Shown here: one piece after another, positions 11,703 to 20,106 of the stretch | Layout of the letters: the number at the start of each line of letters is the position of its first letter | Position numbering within the stretch: position 1 is the stretch's first letter | Assembly (NCBI RefSeq): GCF_003116015.1 | Contig: NZ_LGQZ01000053.1 | Location: 1-48,507 of the forward strand | DNA from: Azospirillum sp. TSO22-1 | GTDB taxonomy: Bacteria; Pseudomonadota; Alphaproteobacteria; Azospirillales; Azospirillaceae | Reading direction: 5' to 3' | Length of the DNA stretch: 48,507 bases | Notes under the pieces: model-generated | Databases searched by the model: none | What the model was told of the DNA's origin: nothing | What the model saw: the letters and a program-made list of their open reading frames with translations, nothing else | Translations under genes and position numbers: made by a program

Positions 11703-12407
11703 ATGAACCATGCTGTCGGCAACGCGCGGATGCCGGTTGAAAGCGCTGCCGCCAAGACCCCGGTCACGGCCGGGGCGCCGCGCGTCCTCGTCGTGGACGA
11801 CCATGCGCTGATGCGCCGCGGCTTGGCGCTGGTGATCACGCTGCGCTTTCCCGGCGCGACCGTGATCGAGGCCGGATCGCTGGCCGAGGCGGTGCGCTTG
11901 GCGCAGGAGGAGAGCGACCTCTCCGCGGTGCTCTTCGATTTGCAGATGGGCGATACCGAGGGGCTGCCCGGGGTCGAGGCGATGCTGCACGTGCTCGACG
12001 GCGTGCCGCTGGTGGTGATTTCCGGCACGCTCGACGCCAGTCTGATCGCCGCCTGCATCCGGGCCGGGGCGCGTGGGTTCCTGCCCAAGGGCAGCGAGGC
12101 CGAGGCGCTGGACCACGCGCTGCCGGTCGTGCTGAGCGGCGGCATCTACGCCCCGCTGCCGCGCGGGGCGACAGTCTCACCTTCGATGCCGCCGCCGACG
12201 CCCGGGATCCTCGACGGTCTTACCGCGCGTCAGCGCGAGATCCTGGTGCTGCTGCTGGAGGGCCGCTCCAACAAGGAGATCGCCCGCTCGCTCGGCATCC
12301 TCGAAGGCACCATCAAGGTGCATCTGCGCAGCGTCATGCAGCGCTTGGGCGTGCACAACCGGACGCAGCTGGCGCTCCTGGTCTCCAGGGCGGGGCCGCC
12401 GTCCTGA
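11703..12407 (+). CDS. NarL/LuxR-type response regulator
   Basis: The 234 aa protein starts at ATG 11703 (GGGAGACGGGCC upstream), which fits the receiver better than the frame opening at 11493. The receiver has VLVVDDH, phospho-Asp in LFDLQMGD, S/T in VVISG and Lys in LPKG. After a Pro-rich linker comes a LuxR-type helix-turn-helix: LTARQREILVLLLEGRSNKE then IARSLGILEGTIKVHL. It should bind DNA when phosphorylated. It ends 22 bases from the end of the convergent PAS hybrid kinase, a possible partner. Confidence 0.9.
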   Translation: MNHAVGNARMPVESAAAKTPVTAGAPRVLVVDDHALMRRGLALVITLRFPGATVIEAGSLAEAVRLAQEESDLSAVLFDLQMGDTEGLPGVEAMLHVLDGVPLVVISGTLDASLIAACIRAGARGFLPKGSEAEALDHALPVVLSGGIYAPLPRGATVSPSMPPPTPGILDGLTARQREILVLLLEGRSNKEIARSLGILEGTIKVHLRSVMQRLGVHNRTQLALLVSRAGPPS

Positions 12408-12429
12408 GCGGCGCGATTCCCGCTGTCGC

Positions 12430-14757
12430 TCAGGCGTGCAGCACCTCGCTCAGCGCCTGGACCAGTTCGAAGGGCTGGACCGGCTTGTGGAGCAGGCGGC
12501 AGCCGAGCGAGATGGCCTCGCGCAGGCGTTCGGGGGCGGTGTCGCCGGTGATGATCACGCCCGGCACGTCCCAGCGCTGCCGCACCAGTTCCACGACCGT
12601 GCGGCCGGTGGCCCCGCCGGGCAGACGGTAGTCGGTCAGCACCGCGTGCGGCCGGCTGCGCAGGCGGGGCAGGCGGGCGGCCAGCTCCTCCGTCGAGGAC
12701 ACCGCCACGACGCGCACGCCCCAGGACTTCAGCATCATCGCAAGGCCGCGGCGCACGCGTTCGTCGTCCTCCACCAGCAGCACGGAGCGGCCCTTCAGCC
12801 GCGCCGCCGCACCTTCGTCCACGTCGTCCAGCGACGGCGCGGCGAGGCGCACCGGCTTCGGCGCGCGGGCGCGCGGAACGGCGACGGCGAAGACCGAGCC
12901 GCGCCCGACCTGCGAGCGCACGCTCACCTCCAGGCCGAGCAGGCGGGCGATGCGGGCGACGATGGACAGGCCGAGGCCGAAGCCGTGCGTCGGGTTGCGC
13001 TCGGGGTTCTTGAGTTGGCGGAACTCCTCGAAGATGGTGCCCTGCGCCTCCGGCGGGATGCCCTGGCCGTTGTCCCAGACCTGGAACTCGACCGCCGCCT
13101 TCCGCCGCCGCACCCCGAACAGCACCCGCCCGCGTCCTGCGGTGCCGCCGTGGGTGATGGCGTTGGCGATCAGGTTGCGCAGCACGCGTTCCAGCAGCTG
13201 CGGGTCGGTGGCGACCGCCAGCGAGGAGACGACGCAGCGCAGGTCCACCCCGGCGGCGCCGGACATCCCGCTGAACTCCGCGGCGAGGCGGCGCATCAGC
13301 TCGTCCGGCGCGAAATCGGTGACCGAGACGCCCACCGCCCCCGCCTCCAGCCGGGACAGGTCGAGCAGGCCGCTCAGCATGCCGTTCAGGCTCTCGATGG
13401 AGGCCGTCAGCAGGGCCAGCGCCTCGGCGGCCGCCGGGGCGGGGCCGATGGAGGCGCGCAGCACGTAGGCGTAGAGCGCGGCGGCCTGGATCGGCTGGCG
13501 CAGGTCGTGGCTGGCGGCGGCGAGGAAGCGGGTCTTGGCGCGGCTGGCCGCCTCCGCCGCATCCTTGGCGCGGCGCATCTCCTGCTCGGCGGCCGTGCGT
13601 TCGGTGACGTCCCAGACCAGGCCGGCGATGCGCGGCTTGCCGGTCAGCGGGTCGGGGGTCACGGTGGCGCGCTCCTCCAGCCACGCGGTGCGGCCGTCGC
13701 GCGGGCGCCGGATGCGGAACTCGCAGTGCCAGCTCTCGCCGGCGGCGGCGGCGTTCTCGACCAGAGCGCGGTAGCGGGGGAGGTCGTCGGGGTGCACCAG
13801 CCGGAAGTCCCGCACGGCGTCCCGGAAATTGTCGCCGGGATGCAGCCCGAAGACCTCCGTGGCGGTGCCCGAGGCGGTGACGAGGCCGGTCTGCGGGTCC
13901 CAGGTCCAGGCGGCCATCCCGCCGGCGCTCAGGGCCTCGCGCAGCATGCGCTCGCTGTCCTGCAGCGCGCGCTCGGCGCGCTTGCGCTCGGTGACGTCCT
14001 GGAAGACGATGGCGACGCGCCGCTCGTGCGGGGCGCCGACCTTGAAGACGTAGAAGTCGAACCAGGCGCCCAGCGGTGCGGCGAACCGCTCCATCCGCGC
14101 CGGTTCGCCGGTCACCGCGACCCGGCCGAACACCTCGTACCAGTGGTGTTCGAAGCGCGGGTCGATCTCGCGCAGGCGGCGGCCGGTGTAGTTCTGCCCG
14201 GTCATCCGCACGGCGGCGGGGTTGGCCTCCAGGTACAGGATGTCGGTCGGCCGGTTGCCGATGACGATCACCTCGGCGAGGAGGAAACCCTCGTCCATCA
14301 CCTCGAACAGGGTGCGGTAGCGCGCCTCGCTCTCGGCGAGCTGGGCGGTGCGCTCATCGACGCGCTGCTCCAGCGTGGCGTTGGCGCGCTCCAGCTCCTC
14401 GATGAGCATCTGCAGCTCCTCGTAGGAGGCCTGGAGCTCCTCGGAGAGCTGGAATTCGTTGTGCCGCTTGGCGATCCGCCGCCAGTCGGCGCGGCCGAGC
14501 GCGTCCCGCAGCGTCTCGCGCTCCGTCTCGACCTCGGCGAGGCGGTGGTGCAGGCCGGCGATGGTGTGGCGCTGCTCGGCCAGTTCCCGGTCGAGCGCGA
14601 TGCGGTCCTCGGCGAGGAGGCGGGCCTCCTCCTGCGCGTCCTCGGCCGCGACCAGCGCCTGCTCCAGGCTCTGGTCCAGTTCGGCGACGCGCCGCTCCAG
14701 CGCCGCCCGGCCGGCGGTGGTGTCGTCGCGATCCTGGGCTGGCGCCGCGTCCGCCAC
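12430..14757 (-). CDS. Cytoplasmic PAS-PAS hybrid histidine kinase with C-terminal receiver
   Basis: GTG at 14757 is chosen because GGAGG lies four bases ahead; an upstream ATG at 14811 lacks an RBS. The 774 aa protein has no membrane helix. It begins with a long coiled coil (about 10-140), then two PAS domains (about 145-265 and 270-395), a HisKA domain with H417 in AASHDLRQPI, an HATPase_c domain (DNGQGIP, FGLGLSIV) and a receiver (about 658-772; VEDDE, LTDYRLPGG, ITGD, HKP). HDLRQP-type kinases commonly pair with LuxR-type regulators, and the gene converges on one at 11703, so the two may form a pair. Confidence 0.9.
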   Translation of the reverse strand: MADAAPAQDRDDTTAGRAALERRVAELDQSLEQALVAAEDAQEEARLLAEDRIALDRELAEQRHTIAGLHHRLAEVETERETLRDALGRADWRRIAKRHNEFQLSEELQASYEELQMLIEELERANATLEQRVDERTAQLAESEARYRTLFEVMDEGFLLAEVIVIGNRPTDILYLEANPAAVRMTGQNYTGRRLREIDPRFEHHWYEVFGRVAVTGEPARMERFAAPLGAWFDFYVFKVGAPHERRVAIVFQDVTERKRAERALQDSERMLREALSAGGMAAWTWDPQTGLVTASGTATEVFGLHPGDNFRDAVRDFRLVHPDDLPRYRALVENAAAAGESWHCEFRIRRPRDGRTAWLEERATVTPDPLTGKPRIAGLVWDVTERTAAEQEMRRAKDAAEAASRAKTRFLAAASHDLRQPIQAAALYAYVLRASIGPAPAAAEALALLTASIESLNGMLSGLLDLSRLEAGAVGVSVTDFAPDELMRRLAAEFSGMSGAAGVDLRCVVSSLAVATDPQLLERVLRNLIANAITHGGTAGRGRVLFGVRRRKAAVEFQVWDNGQGIPPEAQGTIFEEFRQLKNPERNPTHGFGLGLSIVARIARLLGLEVSVRSQVGRGSVFAVAVPRARAPKPVRLAAPSLDDVDEGAAARLKGRSVLLVEDDERVRRGLAMMLKSWGVRVVAVSSTEELAARLPRLRSRPHAVLTDYRLPGGATGRTVVELVRQRWDVPGVIITGDTAPERLREAISLGCRLLHKPVQPFELVQALSEVLHA

Positions 14758-14895
14758 GTTTCCTCCATCCGCACGCTGTAACACACACCATCGCACACGC
14801 GAGTTCAACAAAGCAGCCCGGGATTCGTCCTAGGTCGAAAGCCGCAAATCCAAGTGGCCACTATCGCTTGCGGCGCGCCGGGTGTTTAATGCGCC

Positions 14896-15921
14896 ATGGA
14901 CACGCGCGGCATCCTGGTGATCGGTGCTTCGGCCGGCGGTGTCGCCGCTTTGCAGCGGCTGTTCGCCGCGATGCCCCGGGAGTCGGTGCCGACGGTGTTC
15001 GTGGTGCAGCACGTCACGCCGAGTGGCCGCAGCGTGCTGCCGCAGTTGCTGACGCGCGCCGGCTGGCTGCCCGCCTTCCACCCGACGGACGGCGAACCGG
15101 TGCGCCCGGGCTGGATCCACGTGGCGCCACCCGACCACCACCTGCTGGTCAAGAATGGCAGGACGCTGGTGCGCCGCGGCGCCCGGGAGAACCGCACCCG
15201 GCCGGCCATCGACCCGCTGTTCCGCTCCGCCGCGGTGGCCTACGGGCCGCGGGTGGTCGGCGTGGTGCTGACCGGCACGCTGGACGACGGCGCCGCCGGG
15301 CTGCGGGCGGTGAAGCGCTGCGGCGGCGTGACCGTGGTGCAGGATCCGGACGACGCGGAATGGCCGGACATGCCGCGCAACGCGCTGGCGCACGTGGCGG
15401 TGGACCACTGCGCACCGCTCGACGCGTTGCCGGCGTTGCTCGCCCGGCTGGCCGCCGAACCGGCCGGGCCGGTGGTGCCCATTCCGCCCGACGTGGCGCT
15501 GGAGGCCTGTATCCCGGAGAAGGAGTTCGACATCGTGCCGAACGACACCGATGCGCTGGGGCCGCCGAGCACGCTGACCTGTCCGGAGTGCGGCGGCAGC
15601 CTGTCGGAGATCCACGACGGGCCGCTGCTGCGTTTCCGCTGCAAGGTCGGCCACGCCTTCAGCCCCGACACGCTGGCGGAGGCGCACCGCGAGGCGGTGG
15701 AGCGCGCGCTGTGGGTGGCGCTGCGCACCCACGAGGACCGTGTCGCCCTGTTCCAGCGCATGGCCGACAAGGCGCGCGAGCGCGGCCATACCCGCGTGGC
15801 GAAGGACTGGACGGCTTCCGCCGCCGAGGCGCGGCGGAGCGTGGCGCTGCTGCGCGACGTGCTCGAGCGGCAGGCGGGAACGCTCGGCAGTCCGGACGGG
15901 CTGAACCGCGTGGCGGGGTGA
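14896..15921 (+). CDS. CheB-like methylesterase with C-terminal Cys/His (zinc-ribbon-like) domain
   Basis: The 341 aa protein has a complete CheB catalytic domain at the N-terminus (S12 in GASAGG, H39 in VVQHV, D131 in LTGTLDDG) and no receiver. From about residue 225 a second domain begins with CPECGG (C229, C232) and, after a short strand, FRCKVGH (C249, H253), a spacing that fits a small zinc ribbon. A helical tail of about 85 residues follows. The neighbour at 16021 has the same architecture. Substrates are unknown; the second domain may contact a partner. The stop codon lies inside the first unit of a 14 bp tandem repeat. Confidence 0.85.
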   Translation: MDTRGILVIGASAGGVAALQRLFAAMPRESVPTVFVVQHVTPSGRSVLPQLLTRAGWLPAFHPTDGEPVRPGWIHVAPPDHHLLVKNGRTLVRRGARENRTRPAIDPLFRSAAVAYGPRVVGVVLTGTLDDGAAGLRAVKRCGGVTVVQDPDDAEWPDMPRNALAHVAVDHCAPLDALPALLARLAAEPAGPVVPIPPDVALEACIPEKEFDIVPNDTDALGPPSTLTCPECGGSLSEIHDGPLLRFRCKVGHAFSPDTLAEAHREAVERALWVALRTHEDRVALFQRMADKARERGHTRVAKDWTASAAEARRSVALLRDVLERQAGTLGSPDGLNRVAG

Positions 15922-15998
15922 CCCCGGCGGAGTGACCCCAACGGAGTGACCCCAGCGGAGTGACCCCAGCGGAGTGACCCCAGCGGAGTGACAAGGCG
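15915..15998 (+). repeat. 14 bp tandem repeat, about six units, between two cheB-like genes
   Basis: The unit GGAGTGACCCCAGC is repeated head to tail: three identical copies (15943-15984), two diverged copies before them (GGGGTGACCCCGGC and GGAGTGACCCCAAC) and a partial one after. Every copy carries TGA in the register of the first gene's stop codon, and the first copy supplies that stop. The last unit ends about 22 bases before the next ATG, so the array makes up most of the spacer. Confidence 0.9.
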
Positions 15999-16020
15999 GC
16001 GTCCCGGCTGTTGATGCGCC

Positions 16021-17052
16021 ATGGACTGCCATGCGATCATCGTGGTCGGCGCGTCGGCCGGCGGGCTGGAGGCGCTGGAGGCGCTGATCGGCGGCTTGCC
16101 GCGCGACCTGCCGGCGGTGGTCTGCGTCGTGCTGCACATCGGCAGCCGGCACAGCGAGGCACCGAAGATCCTCGCCAAGGCTGGCGTGCTGCCGGTCGCG
16201 CATCCCGCCGACGGCGAGGCGATCCGTTGCGGCCGTATCTACGTGGCGCCGCCGGACCACCATCTGCTGGTCGAGCCCGGTCGTCTGCGCCTGTCGCGCG
16301 GCCCGCGCGAGAACGGGACGCGGCCGGCGGCCGATCCGCTGTTCCGCTCGGCCGCCGAGGCCTACGGGTCGCGGGTGATCGGTGTGGTGCTGTCGGGCAA
16401 TCTCAACGACGGCACCGCCGGCTGCAGCGCCGTCAAGCGCCGGGGCGGCACCACCGTGGTGCAGGACCCGGCCGACGCCAGCTTTCCCGGCATGCCGCGG
16501 AGCGCGCTGTGCAACGTCGCCATCGACCACCGCGCGCGGGCGTTCGATATGGGGCCGCTGCTCGCCCGGCTGGTGCATGCGCTATCCCCCCGGTCCACCC
16601 CTGCGCCGGTCCCCCGGAGGGCGGGACGGCCCCACGCTGCCAAGGAGGACGCCAGCATGGAGGGAGACTACGAGCTGAATCCCCCGGTGTCGCTGACCTG
16701 CCCGGAATGCGGCGGCTCATTGCGCGAGAGCACGATGGACTCGATGCCCTACTTCACCTGCCACATCGGCCACCGCTACGGTGCCGACAGCATGGACGAG
16801 GCGCAGTTCCAGATGATGGAGCAGGCCTTCGAGGCCGCGGTGCGCACGCTGAACGAGCGCGCGGCGCTGTGCCTGCGCCTTGCCGAGGCGGCGCGGGCCA
16901 ACGGGCGGGCGCTGTCCGCCCTGCGCTGGGACGAGGCCGGCGGCGAGGCGCGGGAGCGCGCCCAGACGCTGGTGCAGTTCCTCACCAACGACTGGATCCG
17001 GCCGTCGCCCAACGCCGAGGAGGACGAGGAGCCGGGCCGGGCGGCGGGGTAG
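16021..17052 (+). CDS. Second CheB-like methylesterase with C-terminal Cys/His domain
   Basis: The 343 aa paralogue of the preceding gene has S12 in GASAGG, H39 in VVLHI and D130 in LSGNLNDG, no receiver, a Pro/Arg-rich linker (about 188-215), then CPECGG (C227, C230) and FTCHIGHRYG (C247, H251), and an acidic helical tail. Its substrate-facing loops differ from those of the first copy (HIGSRHSEAP against HVTPSGRSVL), suggesting different targets. The two genes are a tandem duplication in one transcription unit, convergent with the coiled-coil gene at 17071. Confidence 0.85.
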   Translation: MDCHAIIVVGASAGGLEALEALIGGLPRDLPAVVCVVLHIGSRHSEAPKILAKAGVLPVAHPADGEAIRCGRIYVAPPDHHLLVEPGRLRLSRGPRENGTRPAADPLFRSAAEAYGSRVIGVVLSGNLNDGTAGCSAVKRRGGTTVVQDPADASFPGMPRSALCNVAIDHRARAFDMGPLLARLVHALSPRSTPAPVPRRAGRPHAAKEDASMEGDYELNPPVSLTCPECGGSLRESTMDSMPYFTCHIGHRYGADSMDEAQFQMMEQAFEAAVRTLNERAALCLRLAEAARANGRALSALRWDEAGGEARERAQTLVQFLTNDWIRPSPNAEEDEEPGRAAG

Positions 17053-17070
17053 GATGCCGCCGGCCGGCGG

Positions 17071-17544
17071 TCAGCGTGCTCCACCTCGCTCCGCAAGCGT
17101 TTCGTAGCGTCGGACGGTTTCCCGTATCTCCTCCAGCACCTGACGCTGCTCGGCGACCGCCGCACGGACATATTCCGCCTCGGCACGCGCCTGTTCGGCG
17201 TGCAGCCGCGCTTTCTCCGCGAACCGGCGGGCGTCCTCACGGAGCACCCGCGCCCGCTCTTCCGCTTGCCGCGCGCCTTCCTCTGCGCGCCGGGCTTCCT
17301 CCGCCTCTCCTCGCAGAGCCTCGCCGGTGATCCGCCCCTCCTCGGCGACGATGCGGGTGCCTTCGGCCGCCTCGTGGCGTTCGTAGGCGTCCGCCCGCTT
17401 CCGTTCGGCGAGGTCGCGCTGCCGTTCCGCGTCCGCGCGGGACTCTTCCGCATTATTGCGCCGCTTCTCGCTGCGCCGCCGCCAGTCCTCCGCGTCGTCG
17501 CGGAGCTGCTCGGTCGTACTCGTCGGGAGACGCATCTCGTTCAT
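17071..17544 (-). CDS. Coiled-coil protein of unknown function, 157 aa
   Basis: Almost the whole protein (residues about 8-150) is a charged Glu/Ala/Arg helix with recurrent AEE/ARR heptads, e.g. EEARRAEEGARQAEERARVL, predicting a long coiled coil. It has no signal peptide or membrane segment. Its ATG overlaps the stop of the 50 aa gene upstream as ATGA, so the two are translationally coupled, and both follow the CheR-PAS gene. It may be a scaffold or partner of the CheR/CheB proteins, but this is context only. Confidence 0.7.
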   Translation of the reverse strand: MNEMRLPTSTTEQLRDDAEDWRRRSEKRRNNAEESRADAERQRDLAERKRADAYERHEAAEGTRIVAEEGRITGEALRGEAEEARRAEEGARQAEERARVLREDARRFAEKARLHAEQARAEAEYVRAAVAEQRQVLEEIRETVRRYETLAERGGAR

Positions 17545-17693
17545 GGGGCTTGCCTTCCAAAAAGCGGCGGGAGTTGTTCAAGGTCGCTTCGGCGCTCCGC
17601 AACCGCGCGCATGAAGGCCAGGAGCCGCCGCCGGCGCTCCAGCATCCCATGAATCTCGGCCAGGCCCCCGTCAAGTCGCGTCCAACGCTCCAT
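17541..17693 (-). CDS. 50 aa basic helical protein coupled to the coiled-coil gene
   Basis: ATG at 17693 opens a 50-codon frame (MERWTRLDGGLAEIHGMLER, then a basic helix and the C-terminus LPPLFGRQAP). The stop shares ATGA with the start of the 157 aa gene at 17544, and the start lies 27 bases after the CheR-PAS stop codon. This tight packing is the best evidence that it is real. No family is recognised. Residues about 10-42 are likely one Arg-rich amphipathic helix. Confidence 0.6.
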   Translation of the reverse strand: MERWTRLDGGLAEIHGMLERRRRLLAFMRAVAERRSDLEQLPPLFGRQAP

Positions 17694-17719
17694 GCCTCTT
17701 CAACAGGGCGCGGACGCGT

Positions 17720-20026
17720 TCAACTCGCCGCCACCGCCGTGCCGTCGCCGGCACTCAGCTGCTGGCGTTCCGTGGTGTCGTGGACCATGGCGACGAGGAT
17801 CGGCGGGCGTTCGCCGTCGAAATGCTGGAGACAGACCTCCACCGGGTAGGGGCCGCGGTGGCGGCTTTCCAGCACGGTCTCGAACACCACCTCCTGCTTC
17901 TCGCCGGACAGCAGCGGCGCCACCAGGGCGCGGAAGCGCTCGGCGTCCACGTCGGGCATCAGCTCGTGCACCGCCATCTGCCGCAGCGTGTCCAGCGGGT
18001 AGCCCAGCTTGGTCTCCGCGCCGCGGTTGACGAGCTGGAAGTGGAAGCTGTCGGGGTCGAGGAAATAGACCTCGTTCAGCGACTGGCCGATGACGCGGCC
18101 GAGATAGCCGGCGAACGCCTCGGCGCGGGCCTGCTCGGTCAGGTCCTCGATGATGAGGATGACGCCGCGCGTCTCCTTGGCCTCGTAGAGCAGCGGCGAC
18201 AGCCGCACCCGGCAGGTCACCGACCGGCCGCGGCGGTCGATGGCGTCGAGGACGACCGGCGGCTGCGCCGAGTCGCGGTCGAGGATGCGCTCCAGCGGCA
18301 GCCGCAGCCGCTGCACCGGCAGGCCGATGTCCAGTTCGAGGAAGGGGCTGCCCAGCACCTCCTCGCTGCGCAGGCCCCACATGTTCTCGCACCAGCGGTT
18401 CCAGGAGCGCACGCGCTGCGTCTCGTCCAGCACGATGATGCCGACGTCCATGCTGCGCAGGATCGATTCCGAATAGCGTCGGTACTCGCCGGATTCCTCG
18501 CCCTGCCGGCGCAGCTCCTCGTTGGCGACCTCCAGCTCCTCGTTGGCGGAGCGCAGCTCCTCGTTCATGGTCTCCAGCTCCTCGTTGGTGGACTGGAGTT
18601 CCTCGTTGGTGGTCTCGAGCTCCTCGTTGGTGCTCTGGAGCTCCTCGTTGGTGGTCTCCAGCTCCTCGTTGGAGGACTGCAGCTCCTCGACGGTGGTCTC
18701 CAGGCTCTCCTGCGCCGCCTCCAGCTCCTGCTGCAGGAGGTGGGTGCGCGTGGTGTCGGTGAAGCCCAGCAGCGTGGCGAACGGCTTGCCGTCGCGCCCG
18801 TACAGCAGCGATACCTCGATGGTCAGCCGGATCGGCTCGGCCGGCGGGCGGAGGAATTCCTGGTGCTCGATGCGCACCAGGCGGCCGGTCTTCTGCACCT
18901 CCTCGATGCGCGAGCGCAGCTCGGCCGGGCGGTAGGAGACGGCGAGATCCTGGAAGGGCCGGCCGAGGTCCACCTCGGCGACGTCGAGCAGCCGGCGGGC
19001 CATGGCGTTGGCGAAGACCAGCTGCCCCTCGCCGCTCACCGCCAGGTAGGCGGTGGTGGTGCTGTCGACGATGCCCTCCAGCAGCCGCGCCTGGAAGTTG
19101 GAGCGATGGTTCTGCGCGTCGGGCGCCATGGTCAGGCTGCCGCCCAGGCTGCGCCGGTACTCCTGCGGGACCTTGCGGAAGATGCGGCTCTTCAGGTCGA
19201 CCGGCTCGAACATCTTGGAGCGGGCGAGCTGCGTCTCCGCCTTGCCGAGGAACAGGACGCCGTCGCCGGCCAGCGCGTAGTGCAGCCGCGGCAGCACCAC
19301 GTTCTGCGTCTCGCTCTCCAGGTAGATCAGCAGGTTGCGGCAGACCAGCAGGTCGATGCGCGAGATCGGCGCGTCGCTCACCACGTTGTGGCGGCCGAAG
19401 ATCACGCATTTGCGCAGCTCGCGCTGGAAGACGTAGTGGTTGTTGGTGCGCTCGAAATACTTCTCCAGCAGCGGCGTCGGCACGCTCTCGACGTCGCGCG
19501 GGGTGTAGATGGCGTGCCGGGCGGTGTTCAGCGCCGCGTCGTCGAGGTCGGTGGCGTAGATCTTCACCCGGTTGCAGAAGGCCTCGGTCCCCAGCGCCTC
19601 GGCGAACAGCATGGCCAGCGAGTACGGCTCCTCGCCGGACGCGCAGCCGGCGCTCCAGATGCGGATCGGGCCGCGGTCGCCTTTGCGGGCCAGCAGGTGG
19701 GGCGCCACCTCCTTCCGCAGCACGTCCCAGGCCTCGGCGTCGCGGAAGAAGGAGGTGACGTTGATCAGCACGGTGTTCAGCAGCGCCACGAACTCCTGCG
19801 GATCGGCCTCCAGGATGCCATGGTAGGTGGTGAACTCCTCGCAGCCGACCTCCTCCATGCGGCGGCGGATGCGCCGCTGCAGGCTGGTGCGCTTGTAGCC
19901 GCGGAAGTCGAGGCCGCGGCTTTCCTGGATGTAATGGATCAGCGCCTCGAACTCGGGGTTCGCGGCTTCCTTCCTGGACGGCTCTTTGGACATGCGCACG
20001 CCGATGACTGGTGGAGACGCCATCAT
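17720..20026 (-). CDS. CheR-PAS fusion: methyltransferase domain, long heptad linker and PAS domains
   Basis: The 768 aa protein begins with a complete CheR domain (about 25-300): LQRRIRRRME, WSAGCASGEEPYSLAM for AdoMet, IYATDLD, and LLVCRNLLIYLE. Next come a PAS-like domain (about 320-430), a heptad array of nine NEEL units (about 443-505) and two more PAS domains (about 520-765). There is no CheB or kinase domain in the chain. Such proteins are thought to sense a signal with PAS and transmit it along the helix. The start is uncertain: ATG at 20026, 20023 or 19993, none with a clear RBS. CheB-type partners are encoded next door at 14896 and 16021. Confidence 0.88.
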   Translation of the reverse strand: MMASPPVIGVRMSKEPSRKEAANPEFEALIHYIQESRGLDFRGYKRTSLQRRIRRRMEEVGCEEFTTYHGILEADPQEFVALLNTVLINVTSFFRDAEAWDVLRKEVAPHLLARKGDRGPIRIWSAGCASGEEPYSLAMLFAEALGTEAFCNRVKIYATDLDDAALNTARHAIYTPRDVESVPTPLLEKYFERTNNHYVFQRELRKCVIFGRHNVVSDAPISRIDLLVCRNLLIYLESETQNVVLPRLHYALAGDGVLFLGKAETQLARSKMFEPVDLKSRIFRKVPQEYRRSLGGSLTMAPDAQNHRSNFQARLLEGIVDSTTTAYLAVSGEGQLVFANAMARRLLDVAEVDLGRPFQDLAVSYRPAELRSRIEEVQKTGRLVRIEHQEFLRPPAEPIRLTIEVSLLYGRDGKPFATLLGFTDTTRTHLLQQELEAAQESLETTVEELQSSNEELETTNEELQSTNEELETTNEELQSTNEELETMNEELRSANEELEVANEELRRQGEESGEYRRYSESILRSMDVGIIVLDETQRVRSWNRWCENMWGLRSEEVLGSPFLELDIGLPVQRLRLPLERILDRDSAQPPVVLDAIDRRGRSVTCRVRLSPLLYEAKETRGVILIIEDLTEQARAEAFAGYLGRVIGQSLNEVYFLDPDSFHFQLVNRGAETKLGYPLDTLRQMAVHELMPDVDAERFRALVAPLLSGEKQEVVFETVLESRHRGPYPVEVCLQHFDGERPPILVAMVHDTTERQQLSAGDGTAVAAS
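18512..18700 (-). repeat. 21 bp coding repeat (nine units) in the CheR-PAS gene
   Basis: Nine back-to-back 21 bp units encode a seven-residue motif: NEELQST, NEELETT, NEELQST, NEELETM, NEELRSA, NEELEVA and similar. Successive units alternate between Q-S and E-T forms, so the real period is 42 bp. The motif is a perfect heptad for a parallel two-stranded coiled coil. Confidence 0.85.
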
Positions 20027-20106
20027 ACGAGCGTGGTACCGGCAACCTCAACCGGTGTGAGGGCGTCGGCGCCGCATGCCCCCTATTTCGCGGGTGGCGG
20101 CGCGAC

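Noticed and set aside
14861..14880. TGGCCAC...CTTGCGG upstream of the first cheB-like gene, resembling a sigma-54 promoter
   Set aside because: The GG and GC elements are separated by 12 bases instead of the required 10, so it does not fit the -24/-12 spacing.
15915..15998. Tandem repeat considered as a CRISPR array
   Set aside because: Units are 14 bp with no spacers between them and no cas genes nearby, so it is a simple tandem repeat.
17550..17849. 99 aa plus-strand frame between the cheB and CheR-PAS genes
   Set aside because: It is antisense to the 50 aa gene and the 3' end of CheR-PAS, has no RBS and no recognisable domain.
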